Part shown: piece by piece, positions 1 to 9,950 of the stretch
Numbering within the stretch: the stretch's first letter is position 1
Layout of the letters: each line of letters begins with the position of its first letter
Source of the DNA: Balaenoptera acutorostrata
Taxonomy: Eukaryota; Chordata; Mammalia; Artiodactyla; Balaenopteridae
Assembly (NCBI RefSeq): GCF_949987535.1
Contig: NC_080075.1
Span: forward strand, 3,472,001-3,536,000
Direction: 5' to 3'
DNA length: 64,000 nt
The notes under the pieces: model-generated
Seen by the model: the letters and a program-made list of their open reading frames with translations, nothing else
The model's database searches: none
Told to the model about the DNA's origin: nothing
Made by a program: the position numbers and the translations under genes

Positions 1-502
1 GCTCAGACGCCGCCCCGGGTCCAAGTTGCCTCTGCATCCCACGGCCAAGCTCTCGCCAGGTCATAGTAGCCTTCTCTGCAGTGTGGCGCCGTGATGTGAA
101 CGCTTGTGCTCCTCACTGGTGGGGTCCCGGCTTCCACAGCCCTGTTAGTCCCACTGACCCTCCAACCAGCCAGGGGGGCTCGTCTTCCCTGTGTTGGACC
201 CCAGGGCTGGGGGTCCCAATATGTGGCTCAAACCACTCGCTCCCCAGGACAGATCTCCGCTCCCCTCCACCCCATGTCATCTCCCTTTGAGTCCCCTCCC
301 AGGGGAACAGGTCCTGACCTGATGGCTTCTGTTCCCGTCCTACCTGATTCAGTGGATCTTTCTTACAGCCTTGGTTGTACAGGAGTCTTTCTGCCAGTTT
401 CCAGTTAGTTTTCAGTGAGAATCGTTCCACATGTAGATGTATTTTTGATGTGTTTGTAGGGGGAGGTGGGTTCCACGCCCTCCACCCTGCCATCTTGATC
501 AA
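1..502 (-). mobile_element. 5'UTR end of an old L1 (minus strand), body lies left of the window
   Basis: Read on the minus strand, this segment begins at about 502 with a start like L1 promoters (TCAAGATGGCAGGG, complement of 489-502) and continues as GC-rich 5'UTR. Positions 383-500 align by eye with the 5' end of the young L1 at 16895-17008: a 'ttctgccag' word, 'gttccacatgtagatgtatttt', 'tgtttgtagg' and 'gccatctt' occur in the same order. The copy is diverged, and no ORF1 is reached before the window edge. The AAGATGGC core resembles the YY1 site known in L1 5' ends. If the element is full length, its body extends leftward out of view. Confidence 0.65.
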
Positions 503-1031
503 TCTCAGAAAGCTTGTGTTTTTAAACAAAATAGCCTGGTTTGGCATCAGAATCAGTTTTAAGCAGAAGAGCAGAGGCACTGAAGCTGGAATGATGGACT
601 GAAGTCTGGTCAGAAGGGCCTTCAGTGCTTGGCAGAGACTGAAGATCTGAAATACGAGGGGAGGGGGGAAGTGCAGGTTGAGGCTTTGGGGGTAGAATCT
701 ACAGGATTTGGCAAAGGTTTGGGTGGTGGGAGTAGCAAGTGTGGCTTCTGGGGATGGTGGCGCTGTGACAGAAATGAAATGTGCAGGAGTGGGACTCTGG
801 GTGGTCAGTGTGGCTGTGGACTTTGGTGCTGGCCGTTACTGGATGTCCAGGGGGAGAAGGTAACAGTAGGTGGGATGTGGGTGGGGCTGCTTTAAGATGG
901 GTTGGAGCTGAGAGAGGACCCATTTGGGCATCATCAGATTAGTGACAGTGGTTGAAAGTGTGAGTCTGTATTGAAGGAGTCCGGAATAACCACTGTGGCA
1001 TGAAAATTATTTTGAACGGAAGGCATTTGAG
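503..1031. other. Unassigned sequence, purine/G-rich on the plus strand
   Basis: I see no recognisable repeat or exon here. The stretch 650-900 is G-rich on the plus strand with many short GGG runs (for example near 660-670 and 715-730). The short open frames show no recognisable protein. Confidence 0.5.
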
Positions 1032-1365
1032 AATAGATGTTACTTTTCTTTCTCTTTCTACTCTCCCTATCCCTCCTCCCCCTCCTTCTCCATCTCCTTC
1101 TCCTTCTCCTTCTCCTTCTCCTTCTCCTTCCCCTTCCCCTTCCCCTTCCCCTTCCCCTTCCCCTTCCCCTTCCCCTCCCTCTCCCTCTCCCTCTCCCTCT
1201 CCCTCTCCCTCTCCCTCTCCCTCTCCCTCTCCTCCTCCTCCTCCTCCTCCTCCTCCTCCTCCTCCTCCTCCTCCTCCTCCTCCTCCTCCTCCTCCTCCTC
1301 CTCCTCCTTCTTCTTCTTCTTCTTCTTCTTCTTCTTCTTCTTCTTCTTCTTCTTCTTCTTCTTCC
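1032..1365. repeat. 330 bp pure polypyrimidine compound microsatellite
   Basis: Apart from a few interruptions near its left edge, the plus strand is only C and T. The motif changes in blocks: TTCTCC-type repeats (about 1085-1127), CCCCTT (1128-1172), CTCTCC (1173-1229), CTC (1230-1306) and TTC (1307-1362). All are members of one C/T hexamer-trimer family, as expected for stepwise mutation of one ancestral tract. The mirror symmetry of the TTC and CTC blocks makes intramolecular triplex (H-DNA) formation plausible. Long reading frames across it (poly-Pro/Ser, poly-Leu, poly-Glu) are translation artefacts. Confidence 0.97.
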
Positions 1366-1374
1366 TCCAAAGAG

Positions 1375-1830
1375 CAGAAACTCTCAAAAGAACTCAACTG
1401 TCAAAATCCCTCCCCTGGGACTTTTGAAACCAGGGAAATTCGACTCATCACTGAACAGGAGAAATTGGCACCCTACCTAAACAGACATTGTCCCCAAATT
1501 ATCATATCTCCTATCTATTCTCCTAAGGGCCTATTATCTTTCCTAAAAGTCATTTGTTTTCCCCTAGTACCCCTTCTCAACTCCCTCCCCCATTAAAAAG
1601 TCATATGTTTTTCCATAAGTGTCCTTCTCCCCATCCTTTTCTCCTAGTAAGATGATATATAAGCCCCCGATTCTAACCACCTCCTTAAGTCATAATTTTC
1701 TGTGAGCTTCCATGTATGTATGTGAATAAAAATCTGTCTTTTGTCTTGCTAATTTGTCTTGTTGTCAGTTTAATTCACAGGCCCCCAAGAACTGAACATA
1801 ATAGAGCAGAGGGAAAGTTTTTCTTCCTTA
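1375..1830 (+). mobile_element. Retroviral-type LTR, partial (endogenous retrovirus class uncertain)
   Basis: The order of signals is that of an LTR read on the plus strand: a TATATAA box at 1656-1662, then AATAAA at 1725-1730, then a T/G-rich U5-like stretch (1731-1770) and a C-rich end segment around 1780-1800. Spacing from TATA box to polyadenylation signal (about 65 bp) suits a short R region. No clear primer binding site or gag reading frame follows, so this is probably a solo or truncated LTR. The left edge merges into the pyrimidine tract. The call rests on signal order and overall resemblance, not on a matched consensus. Confidence 0.45.
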
Positions 1831-2071
1831 AGTGTATCATCGCCCAAGGAGAGAGAGAAGGGCGGAGGCCAGAACTTCAAGAATACCAACAGATAGTTGT
1901 CCAGAGGAGAAGAATAAAGAAATGGATGTGGAATGGTCAGAGAAGGAGGGGGGGACTCAGGAGAGTGTGGGGAGTGAACGGTTTCAAGATACAAGGGTGG
2001 GAGCAGTGACAGATCTCACATAGAGTTTGGAGGGACAAACATTTTACTGTGTTTACTGTTTACTACCCTGC

Positions 2072-2238
2072 ACCAGGCTTGGAAAGCATCATGTCATTTA
2101 ATCCTGACAGCAAGCAGGTGTCTGAGAGAAGGCTGTATTCTCCTTTTACAAGCGCAGAAAAGTTGGGTGGCTTTCCTAAGGTCATTCAGCTGTGAGAGAA
2201 GGAGCTGAGCGCAGGTCAAGAGATTTTACATCCCTGCC
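2072..2238 (+). repeat. MIR SINE
   Basis: The MIR core is recognisable: 'catttaatcctgacag', then a 'ttttacaa..cagaaa' segment and 'ttcctaaggtcattcagctg', in consensus order and orientation. Divergence is high, as expected for this ancient family. Confidence 0.75.
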
Positions 2239-2332
2239 TTTCTGCTTTCATGTGGCATGTTGTTTGTTTCTCCAAACTTGGACAACATTCTGAACACTGT
2301 GCATTTAGCTTCTGAGTGATCTTTTCCAAAAC

Positions 2333-2552
2333 CAGAAATCAACAAACTCCAGTCTTTGGGACATATCTAGCCTGTTTCTGGAAATAAAGTTTTACTGGCA
2401 CATGGCCATGGCCACGACCACGACCGGCCACTCATTTACGTGCTGCCTGGGGCTGCTTTCTCTCTATGGCAGCAGAGTTGAGGGGTTGTAAGGAGACACA
2501 TGAAGACTTACAAGTTATTATTGGTCCTTTGCAGAAAGTGTGCTGACCCCTG
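2333..2552. mobile_element. Non-autonomous hAT DNA transposon
   Basis: The element is bounded by imperfect terminal inverted repeats, 'atcaacaaactcc' at the left and 'gtgctgacccctg' at the right. It contains the characteristic 'aaataaagttttactgg' word followed by the 'catttacgtgctg...ctgctttctctctatggcagcagagttgag' region of a common mammalian hAT MITE. A relative lies at 32499-32672. The exact subfamily name is not assigned. Confidence 0.7.
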
Positions 2553-2587
2553 CCTTAAACCACGAGGTTGCATAAAAAATACTATAG

Positions 2588-2929
2588 GGTTTTTCTGGTT
2601 GAGAATCCACCCGCCAATGCAGGGGGCACAGGTTCGAGCCCTGGTCCGGGAAGATCCCACATGCCGCAGAGCAGCTAAACCAGTGCGCCACAACTACTGA
2701 GCCTGCGCTCTAGAAAGCGCGAGCCACAACTACTGAGCCCGCGTGTCACAACTACTGAAGCCCGCATGCCTACAGGCCATGCTTCGCAACAAGAGAAGCC
2801 ACCGCAATGAGAAGCCCGCGCACCGTAACGAAAAGTAACCCCCACTCGCCACAACTAGAGAAAGCCCACGCGCAGCAACGAAGACCCAACGCAGCCAAAA
2901 ATAAATAAATAAAATAAATACATTTATTT
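2588..2929 (+). mobile_element. CHR-type tRNA-derived SINE with target-site duplication
   Basis: This is the long cetacean-style SINE: a tRNA-like head with the B-box-like 'ggttcgagccc' at 2631-2641, repeated 'cacaactactgagcc' modules, 'gcaacaagagaagccaccgc', 'cgaagacccaacgcagcc' and an A/T-rich 'aaataaataaa' tail. The first few bases of the head are missing or mutated. It is flanked by 14 bp direct repeats with two differences, 2574-2587 and 2930-2943, which marks retrotransposition. It is not a functional tRNA gene. Confidence 0.93.
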
Positions 2930-2943
2930 AAAAAATGTTATAG

Positions 2944-3942
2944 ATTAGGAATTCTGATTCAGTCTAATGTAAAATTCTCTTCTTATAATGAAAATACACT
3001 CATGGAGAAAATCAGATAGGATACCAGTGCGATTTCCATCTACTAGGAAATAACACCAGTTACGCTAAACTCTACTTAGTCGAGTATTTTTTTCAGTGAG
3101 TTGGAAGAAACAAAAGATGAGGAATGAGAATTTGGTAGCCCCGGTGCAGCACACACCAACTCAGAAAAGAGTCAAATCTGGTAAAATCTTTGCCTCTCTC
3201 AAGAATGCAGGAAGGGTGGGTGGGGCAGTAGAAACGATGAGGGGCCTCATACTTAAAAGGCAACCGACAATCCCCAAAGACCTTGACTTCAGCACGTAAT
3301 CGGGCAGCGGTCACTTTGTCCCCCATCCATTCGTCAGGACCCCAGGGCCTTGAGAAAGGACACGTGTCTCTCTCTTCTTCTGCCGTGCCTGGCGGGGCCA
3401 CGAGCTCCTCCGAGGTGGGAGGGTGTCCCCGGGGCTGGCGGCCTCCCGGGTGGTGGAAGCACAGCGGGCTGTCTGAGGCGGCAGTCCTGCTGAGGCACAT
3501 CTGTCCTTCTCAATATTCACACTGCTAATGTCGCACTCGGGTGACAAATGCAAATCGGGTGGCTTCGTCCAAACATGTCAGCCTCATTAGCAGGCGCACA
3601 GCAACTGACATAACACACCGGCCTCTGGTTCTTCTGTTTCTACTTCCATCCTTCCAGAGTGCTGAGGGGGAGCCCTGGTGTGGGAACCAGGCAGGAAGCA
3701 CTTTATGAAAAAAGAAGGGTCTGTGGGTACTAGGGGTTGTTCATCCTGGGTTATCCTCTGTAAAGCAAGCAGATCTCCTCTGGCCAAAAACTGAGTGAAA
3801 TCAGACTAGGATACACCTTGATCTTGAAGAAAACTTATAGCAACTGCTGTGCCCCCAGGACAGAATGGAATATAAGATCACAACTCTGGAGAAGAATAAG
3901 AGGACAAAACAGATTTATTATTATTATTATTGATATTATTAT
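2944..3942. other. Unassigned sequence
   Basis: No repeat family or exon is recognised. The interval 3300-3530 is GC-richer and has overlapping open frames on both strands, but none resembles a known protein and none has paired splice sites that I can defend. Confidence 0.5.
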
Positions 3943-4030
3943 TTTGGCCGCACCATGTGGCTTGCAGTATCTTAGTTCCCTGACCAGAGATCGAACCCGG
4001 GCCCTCGGCAGTGAAAGCGTTGAGTCCTGA
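3943..4030 (-). mobile_element. Bov-tA/CHR-1-like SINE, 5' truncated, minus strand
   Basis: On the plus strand it reads 'ttggccgcaccatgtggcttg...gatcgaacccgggccctc', the reverse complement of the short cetartiodactyl tRNA-derived SINE. The tRNA-like head is cut off at about 4030, where the direct repeat of the next SINE begins. Confidence 0.85.
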
Positions 4031-4042
4031 CAAGATGAATTT

Positions 4043-4048
4043 ATTTAT

Positions 4049-4097
<49 letters not shown>

Positions 4098-4222
4098 ATC
4101 TATTTATGCTGTGCTAGGTCTTAGTTGTGGCATGAGGGATCTAGTTCCCTGATCAGGGATGGAACCCGGGACCCCTGCATTGGGAGCACAGAGTCGTACC
4201 CACTGGACCACCAAGGAAGTCC
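4043..4222 (-). mobile_element. Second Bov-tA/CHR-1-like SINE inserted at the edge of the first
   Basis: The copy is complete at its 5' head (complement of 4200-4222, 'gacttccttggtggtcca'). Its tail has become a TATC microsatellite. Direct repeats of 12 bp with one difference, 4031-4042 and 4223-4234, flank it. The left repeat abuts the broken head of the older SINE, so this copy landed beside or within it. Confidence 0.85.
4051..4097. repeat. (ATCT)n microsatellite in a SINE tail
   Basis: About twelve uninterrupted ATCT units replace the A-rich tail of the minus-strand SINE. Tail-derived microsatellites of this kind are common for SINEs. Confidence 0.97.
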
Positions 4223-4234
4223 CAAGATGGATTT

Positions 4235-5556
4235 TTTTAATTTGATAAACACATACTTGTTGATTAAAAAAAATATTTTTGGTGAAAAATTTGATGAACA
4301 TTATAATTTATCATTAAAACTTTGCTTTTCCTTCCATTTAAATGAATCTACACTCTTCAGTAATTTTCTCTCTTAGATCAGAAATTTAAATGCACAAAAT
4401 GATTTTGAGTTGCTTAAGTGTTTGATAGAGACATTGTGATAACAACAGCGTGGAAATTAATTTAGGGGTGATGGTTTGTCATTAACAAATGCCCCATATT
4501 CTTAGGTCCTGGAAAGGTCTGAATTGTCTTTGTGGCCACTGAAATTCTTTTAAAGTCTTTTTTGATGCCAATCACGTGTTTGTTTCATGAACATAGATTA
4601 ACTATGAAGGTGTTGGGTAACAAAGGACTAAACAAAACATTATTTGATAACAATAAGGGTCTCTACTTTCCCTTTATTTGACCTTCAGTATACATTTTGC
4701 ATTGCCAAATAAGTCATTTTTACTGCTAACATATCACGTGATGATTTTAAAGCATGTTGAGAGACAGTATCAATTCTCTGTTCCCTTATCTGGAAATTTT
4801 TGGGGGGACACAAGAGATGTATCTTTTGTATTTGAGCTTAATATTCACTTTCACATAGAAAGTTAATATGTATCTTCTTCAGTAAAGAAAATTTTGAATT
4901 TTTTCCCCCAGAAGTTTGTTTCTCAGAAAACAAAAATGACTAAAATTTCCAGAACTTTTACCACGACACATCCCTGTTCAAAGTTTATACAGAATAAATC
5001 AATGAGGAAAAAAAATAATTTAACAATGGAATATATAATTTCCCTATTGTTTCTTTTATGCTTTATTTTAAGGATATCAAATGGTCAGATAAAAATTTGG
5101 TCAATTGTTTGGATGGCCAAACATCTAGGCATTTGACACCAGCGACAGACCTCTGGATTTTCACACTACCTTTTGGTTTCATGCATGTACTTGGCACTGT
5201 ATAATTCAGTCAATGTATGCTAAGGGTTTCTTTTTACAGATTTCAAAAACATTCCTCACCTTTTAACTGCAGCACACATCCGGCATGGTTATTGTTTGAA
5301 TATTTTCTTTCTCAAAGACCACCTCTCCCCTGAAATCAGGTCACTGTGTGACCATCTCTTTAAGGGAATCAAACTGCCTGGGCGAGGGTGCAGAGGGCCT
5401 CCATGCTGTGTGCCTGTCTTAGGGACAAAGCTAAGGGGAGGGAGAAGAAAGCTGTCTGAGAATTGGAGAGAGAAGGAGTGTCTGTGGGGCGAGGGGCCTT
5501 GGCAGTTCAAGCCCAAGAGCCTTGTCTGCAGTGTGCGAGGGTGCAAGCGTTCGCCT
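4235..5556. other. Unassigned AT-rich sequence, then a GC-richer shoulder
   Basis: The block 4235-5280 is AT-rich single-copy-looking DNA without a family I recognise. From about 5330 the GC content rises. No gene is supported. Confidence 0.5.
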
Positions 5557-5557
5557 C

Positions 5558-5605
5558 GGCCACCCGGCCACTGGGCACCCGGCCACCGGGCCACCCGGCC
5601 TCTGG
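5558..5605. repeat. GC-rich minisatellite, about three 15-16 bp units
   Basis: Units of the form 'gccacccggccactgg' occur about three times with small changes ('gcacccggccaccgg', 'gccacccggcctctgg'). The copy number is low and the array is short. Confidence 0.85.
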
Positions 5606-5684
5606 GGCTCCGCTTCCTGTCAGCACTGTGCATCATTGCCCACAAAAGTGACCAGCACTTCATTTTTTCTTCTCCTTTTTTAAA

Positions 5685-6049
5685 AAAATTAATTAATTAA
5701 TTTTTATTTATTTATTTTTGTCTGCGTTGGGTCTTCGTTGCTACGCGCGGACTTTCTCTAGTTGTGGCGTGCGGGGGCTACTCCTCGCTGCGGTGCGCGG
5801 GCTTCTCATTGCGGTGGCTTCTCTTGTTGTGGAGCACGGGCTCTAGGCGCGTGGGCTTCAGTAATTGTGGCACGCGGGCTCAGTAGTTGTGGCACATGGG
5901 CTCAGTAGTTGTGGCGCACGGGCTCAGTAGTTGTGGCGCACGGGCTTAGGTGCTCCGCGGCATGTGGGATCTTCCCGGACCAGGGCTCCAACCCGTGTCC
6001 CCTGCATTGGCAGGCGGATTCTTAACCACTGCGCCACCAGGGAAGCCCC
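5685..6049 (-). mobile_element. CHR-type SINE, minus strand, with internal tandem expansion
   Basis: The complement of the long CHR SINE is nearly complete: tail at 5685-5715, head at 6010-6049 (complement of 'gcttccctggtggcgcag'). Between 5845 and 5945 a 22 bp unit, 'gggctcagtagttgtggcgc' plus two bases, is present about four times in a row, more than in the other copies in this window. Flanking direct repeats of about 12 bp, near 5672 and 6052, are imperfect. Confidence 0.93.
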
Positions 6050-7340
6050 TCCCTCCTTCTTAAAGCACTTAGTGTCTTAGGGTGACAGCTGATGTGACCC
6101 GCCTTCCTCCTTGCCCGACGAGGAAACGGCGGGCTGCCTTCGCCCAGCCCTCTCTCTGTCTGGCGGTGGGGGGCGTGCTTGGCTGTCACCACGTATCCCA
6201 GCTCCTGTGCACTGCCGTCCATTTGTGTCCTGCCATTTCTCCCCAAGCCCCCAGTTTAAGAAAAAGGCCTTCAGTTCTTTGCAGTGTTAGGTGCCCGCAT
6301 CTGCATCTCCCAGCCACATCGAACACTAGTCGAAACACAAAGTGCCCCCTGCCTGCTCCCGGCTGGGACAGCTCCAGGTGTGGCAGGCAGGTGCCAGGCA
6401 TCCGGAGGGACAGGACAGACGTCTGTCTCCTGTAGTCACCCTTCTAGCTGGAGGTCCCCTCTGGACCAGAATCCTGGCAGGTGAGGGCGTGCCCGACTGT
6501 GCAGTTGGAACGGAGGGGGAGGTGTTGGCTGGGGTGCCCTCAGAGATGGCGCCTTGACTCTGCTGATGCGTCTCTCCACAGTGAAAAAGTCCCTCTCATT
6601 TCTCGAAGGGGAAGCTGGGAAAGGGGGGAGGAAATGTGCAGGTGGTTCTGAGAACTGACTTCTTTCTCTCTGTCTACATAGTCACCTTGCATAAAGTTCC
6701 AGAATATCCATGTGGAAACCTACGTGCTTATCAATGAATGCCATAGACCCAACTCATCTGATGGAATGCAGCATTATTACCACGCTCAGAATTCCTTCAA
6801 GATCCACAGAAAGCTCCGGCCGGTATGCAACACCCAGGGGGCGTAGTTCTGGGCCAGTTTCATAACTTGAGATCAAAAATACCCACCTTTGTTCAAACCC
6901 TTTCTTTCATCTAACCTGATGTCTTGATGTTGGTTAGAAAGAGTTGGGCTGATTTATACGCCCCTTCAAAAGAGTTGAATAGTCGGTGGGTTTGCACAGG
7001 GAATTATGTCTTTGAAAGGACCTGGGCATTAAATTATTTCAGGTGCTCCATTCAGAATAAAGCCAGTGTTTCAAGATCTGAAAGCTGCAGTTGAATTTGT
7101 GGTACAAATATTGGGAAAACTCCCAGTTATTTGGAATTAGCCTGCTAAACTGTGGGATCTGGAAAGATTTAGACCACACAGAGGTGGCAGACTTAAGTGG
7201 CTTCAGGGAGATAGCCAAGGTGGGAAGTGGCAGAGATACAAGGTAACAGGCCACTCGGGGATGTGGGATGCCCTGAACCTCTGCTTACGGCGGTCCGATT
7301 CCCTTTAATCCAACACATCTCAATGGCTTAGCGAAATCCT
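6050..7340. other. Mostly unassigned sequence containing the candidate exon
   Basis: GC-rich to about 6600 and AT-richer after 6850. Apart from 6682-6822, no repeat, promoter or coding signal is recognised. Confidence 0.45.
6682..6822 (+). other. Candidate exon-like segment (unassigned, weak)
   Basis: A strong-looking acceptor, 'ttctctctgtctacatag' ending at 6681, precedes a 141 nt stretch open in one frame (47 codons, from Ser-Pro-Cys-Ile-Lys to Lys-Leu-Arg-Pro). It ends at a possible donor 'ccg|gtatgc' at 6823, which lacks the usual AG before GT. The other two frames have stops near their start. No family is recognised. An open stretch of this length between chance splice-like words is not rare, so this is a candidate only. 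Confidence 0.2.
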
Positions 7341-7344
7341 CTAC

Positions 7345-7490
7345 AGGCCTTTCATCTGATGGTCCAACCCACTGTTTACACACCACGGACAGAGGCCGGG
7401 TCCTCCTGTGACTCGTCCAGGATCACCCAGATCATCCATCAGAGAGCGGCCTGCAACCCGGGGCTTCGGACTCCAGCTCAGGGTGTGGTC
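7345..7490 (+). repeat. Degraded MIR SINE
   Basis: The words 'gtttacacaccacggacagaggc', 'tcgtccaggatcacccag' and 'cctgcaacccggggcttc' follow the order of the MIR core and 3' part. Divergence is strong, so the call is tentative. Confidence 0.4.
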
Positions 7491-7584
7491 CACCCTCCGT
7501 CAGCACTTCACGTCCCAACAGGAGGAAAATGGCCATTGAAAGCTTAGTGTACACTCAGTATTCTCTTCTTCTCAGGCTCTGGTT

Positions 7585-7702
7585 ATCTGAGCCTCTTACT
7601 CTTGTGTGCAAATGGGTATCACACTTTTTACCCACGAGGTTGGTGCAAGGATGAAGTGAGATAATATATGTTAACAATGTCACAGTAATTGGGATACAGC
7701 AG
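7585..7702 (-). repeat. MIR-family fragment
   Basis: The plus strand shows 'tgcaaatgggtatcac...gatgaagtgagataatatatgttaac', which matches the reverse complement of the MIR 5' half ('aaatgggg..., gattaaatgagataatat'). Confidence 0.5.
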
Positions 7703-7808
7703 AGCGTAAACTTTCTTTCTCTCCCTCTTCTTTCCCTCCTTCCCTCTTCTCTTCCCATTGACTCTTCCTCCCCTCCCGTCCCCTCCCCTCTCCTCTTTTC
7801 TCTTCACT
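7703..7808. repeat. Interrupted pyrimidine-rich tract
   Basis: The plus strand is almost only C and T in irregular CCT/CTT/CCCT units, with a short interruption near 7758. It is a second, less regular relative in composition of the tract at 1032-1365. Confidence 0.9.
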
Positions 7809-8664
7809 TTGTCTTACTTGATTTTGTAGCATAGTTCCTTATATGCAGCAAGTATTCAAGAAATCCAGAGCAAGAGGGTTGGGGCAAAGTGGGCAGATGG
7901 TTAGCTGTTCCATCCTGTCGGAGGGCAGAGGCAGGTCTCACACTGTCAGGGATCTACTGCCCTTTAGGTGTGGCGGTCCAGAGCCTGAGCTCCCAGGGGT
8001 CTTTCTGGCAAGGGTAATAGGTTATCCTGATCACATCTGCAGAAAGGCCGGTGGGGTCTGCGGAAGAGTGTGCAATTCTGGCAAAGCTGGTCGGAGCGTT
8101 TGCCGACTGAAGATGCAGCCCTGACCTTGGTAGCACCGTGCTCTATGCTGTTGTCCTTTTCCTCACCTAGGAGCCAGGTCTTGGTTTGTTTGCAGAAGAC
8201 TGTGGTCCACCACCCGGGCGGGGGGCCCTCACACTTGGCCTGCAGGTGCAGAGATGCAGGTGGCCCTGTCTCTGGGAGAGCCGCGGAGGGAGCATCAGGG
8301 CCGAGGGGGCCCTGCGGCACCGCTGAGTCCGCTCTTCCCGGAGTGAGCATGCCCTCCGGCGGCTCCCAGGGCAGAGCCCTGCTCGGACTGACGATGGTCA
8401 GCAGCTACCGCGTCTGGTGCTTGGTTGTCTGACCCCAGCATGTCTGCTTTGTTCCTTTACAAGAACATGGTCTTAGGGATGGTGGGGACTGTGGGTGGGA
8501 GTGGCCCATGTATTGGAGGAAAAGACTACAGCATCCTGCTTTGCTGTCCCTTCTCCCTTTTTCTGAAAAATTTTAATTGTGATCTCAGTATGATAGACTT
8601 TTGCCAAAAGGCATGATGAAAAATTTCAAGCACTACTCAAAGTAATAATAACAATTTAAAAAAA

Positions 8665-8860
8665 TATGTATTTATGTGGTGCTTATTATCTGTCAGTGCT
8701 TTAGAAACTTAAATCATTCCCTTCTCACGCAACTGTGGTTTCCCCAGCCTCCTCTGCCCTTGACAGAACTGACCCACATAGAGGGCAAGCATCGTTGTGC
8801 ATGGTCACACGCCTGGTGGATGGTGGGGTCCAGATCGGAACCTGTGTAGGTTGGCTCCAA
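8665..8860 (+). repeat. MIR SINE, degraded
   Basis: 'atttatgtggtgcttattatctgtcagtgctttagaaac' matches the MIR 5' end. 'atggtcacacgcctggtgga' and 'gatcggaacc' match the 3' core in the right order. Confidence 0.55.
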
Positions 8861-9598
8861 GCCTTAACCAGGGCCCTGGACGCCTTCACCAATTACACCA
8901 GAGATCTTGGAGTGCAGGCCTGCCATGCCTAATGTGTACCCTTGGGGGCTGCAGGCTTCTTATTCCAACCCCCCCCCCCCCACGTGTGACAGGCTACAGC
9001 ATCCTGCCCTCCGCACCTGCCCCTCCCGGACCCTCCTTCCTGCTCTCACCTCAGAACCCTCAATGTCCCTCTCCGGCAGCCTCTGTGAAACAGCTGCAGT
9101 TCTCTCCGAGTTGAAATTTATTTCTACTGTTCTCAGAAATTACCATGGCCAAGCGTTGACCTGCTCATCCCAGGGCAGTTTGAAATATTATTTCTGAACT
9201 TGCTGATGAGAATAACTACACTTGAACGTATGTGTTGGCAATGAGACTTTTTCGTGGGTGTGTTTGTGTCTGAGTGTGTGTATTTTCTCCAGGAGTCTCC
9301 AGAGAGCTACACCCTTCAGGAAGTGTTGGCTCTAAGGTCCCATGAAGGGCCCTGTCCCTCCAGCAGGTTTCACCCTTTTAGCTTGACATGCACCAGACAG
9401 CGTGCCAGGTTCCCAGGGATGACACGGTCGCTCTGACCCTGAGAAGGTCACCATCGAGGGCAAGTGACGTACTGGGTTCCTGAAGAGGAGAACCTAAGTT
9501 GAGTCAAGCCTTGTTCTGGGTTTAACCTGGAGCCATTTGCCGGAAAGACTTCATCATCTGGAACTTTAGACGTGGAGGATTCTTTTGTTTTTCTGGTT
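8861..9598. other. Unassigned sequence
   Basis: Contains a short poly-C run (about 8970-8981) and a G/T-rich stretch near 9255-9285. No family, exon or RNA gene is recognised. Confidence 0.5.
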
Positions 9599-9950
9599 AA
9601 TTTTTTTTTTTAAAATTGAGATATAATTGGCATATAACATTGCATAGGTTTGTGTACAATGTATTGGTTTGATAATTAGATGTTGCAATATGGTTACCAC
9701 GGTAGCAATAGCTAACACCCCTATCATATCACATAATTATTGTTTCTTTTTAGGTTGAGAACAGTTCAGATTTAGTCTCTTAGCAATTTTGAAGTTTATA
9801 ATACAGTATTGTTGACTATAATCACTATGCTGTGTGTATTACATCTCCGGGGCTTATTTATCTACTAGTTTCCAGTTTGTGCCTTCAGACAGCATCTTTC
9901 AATACCCTCCCCCTCCCCCCAGCCCCTCGAAACCACTACTCTACTCTCTG
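9599..9950 (-). mobile_element. Old L1M 3'UTR, left half (interrupted by the young L1)
   Basis: The plus strand begins with a T run (complement of the poly-A tail) and reads 'aaaattgagatataattggc', typical of the reverse complement of L1M 3' ends, then the C-rich 'ccctccccctccccccagcccc' block. The sequence stops at the direct repeat 9940-9950 and resumes at 17030, so one L1M was split by the later insertion. Confidence 0.85.
9940..9950. repeat. Left target-site duplication of the full-length L1
   Basis: The 11 bp word 'tctactctctg' directly precedes the T run (reverse complement of the L1 poly-A) and recurs at 17019-17029. Confidence 0.85.

Noticed and set aside
48..580. Protein-coding exon at the window start
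   Set aside because: The sequence is explained as an L1 5'UTR in reverse orientation.
939..1596. Long open frames of poly-Ser/Pro, poly-Leu, poly-Glu/Gly across the pyrimidine tract
   Set aside because: Trinucleotide and hexanucleotide repeats keep all frames open; no protein-like sequence outside the repeat.
2588..2660. tRNA gene
   Set aside because: The B-box-like word belongs to the tRNA-derived head of a SINE; no cloverleaf with acceptor stem is present. The same applies to the other SINE heads.
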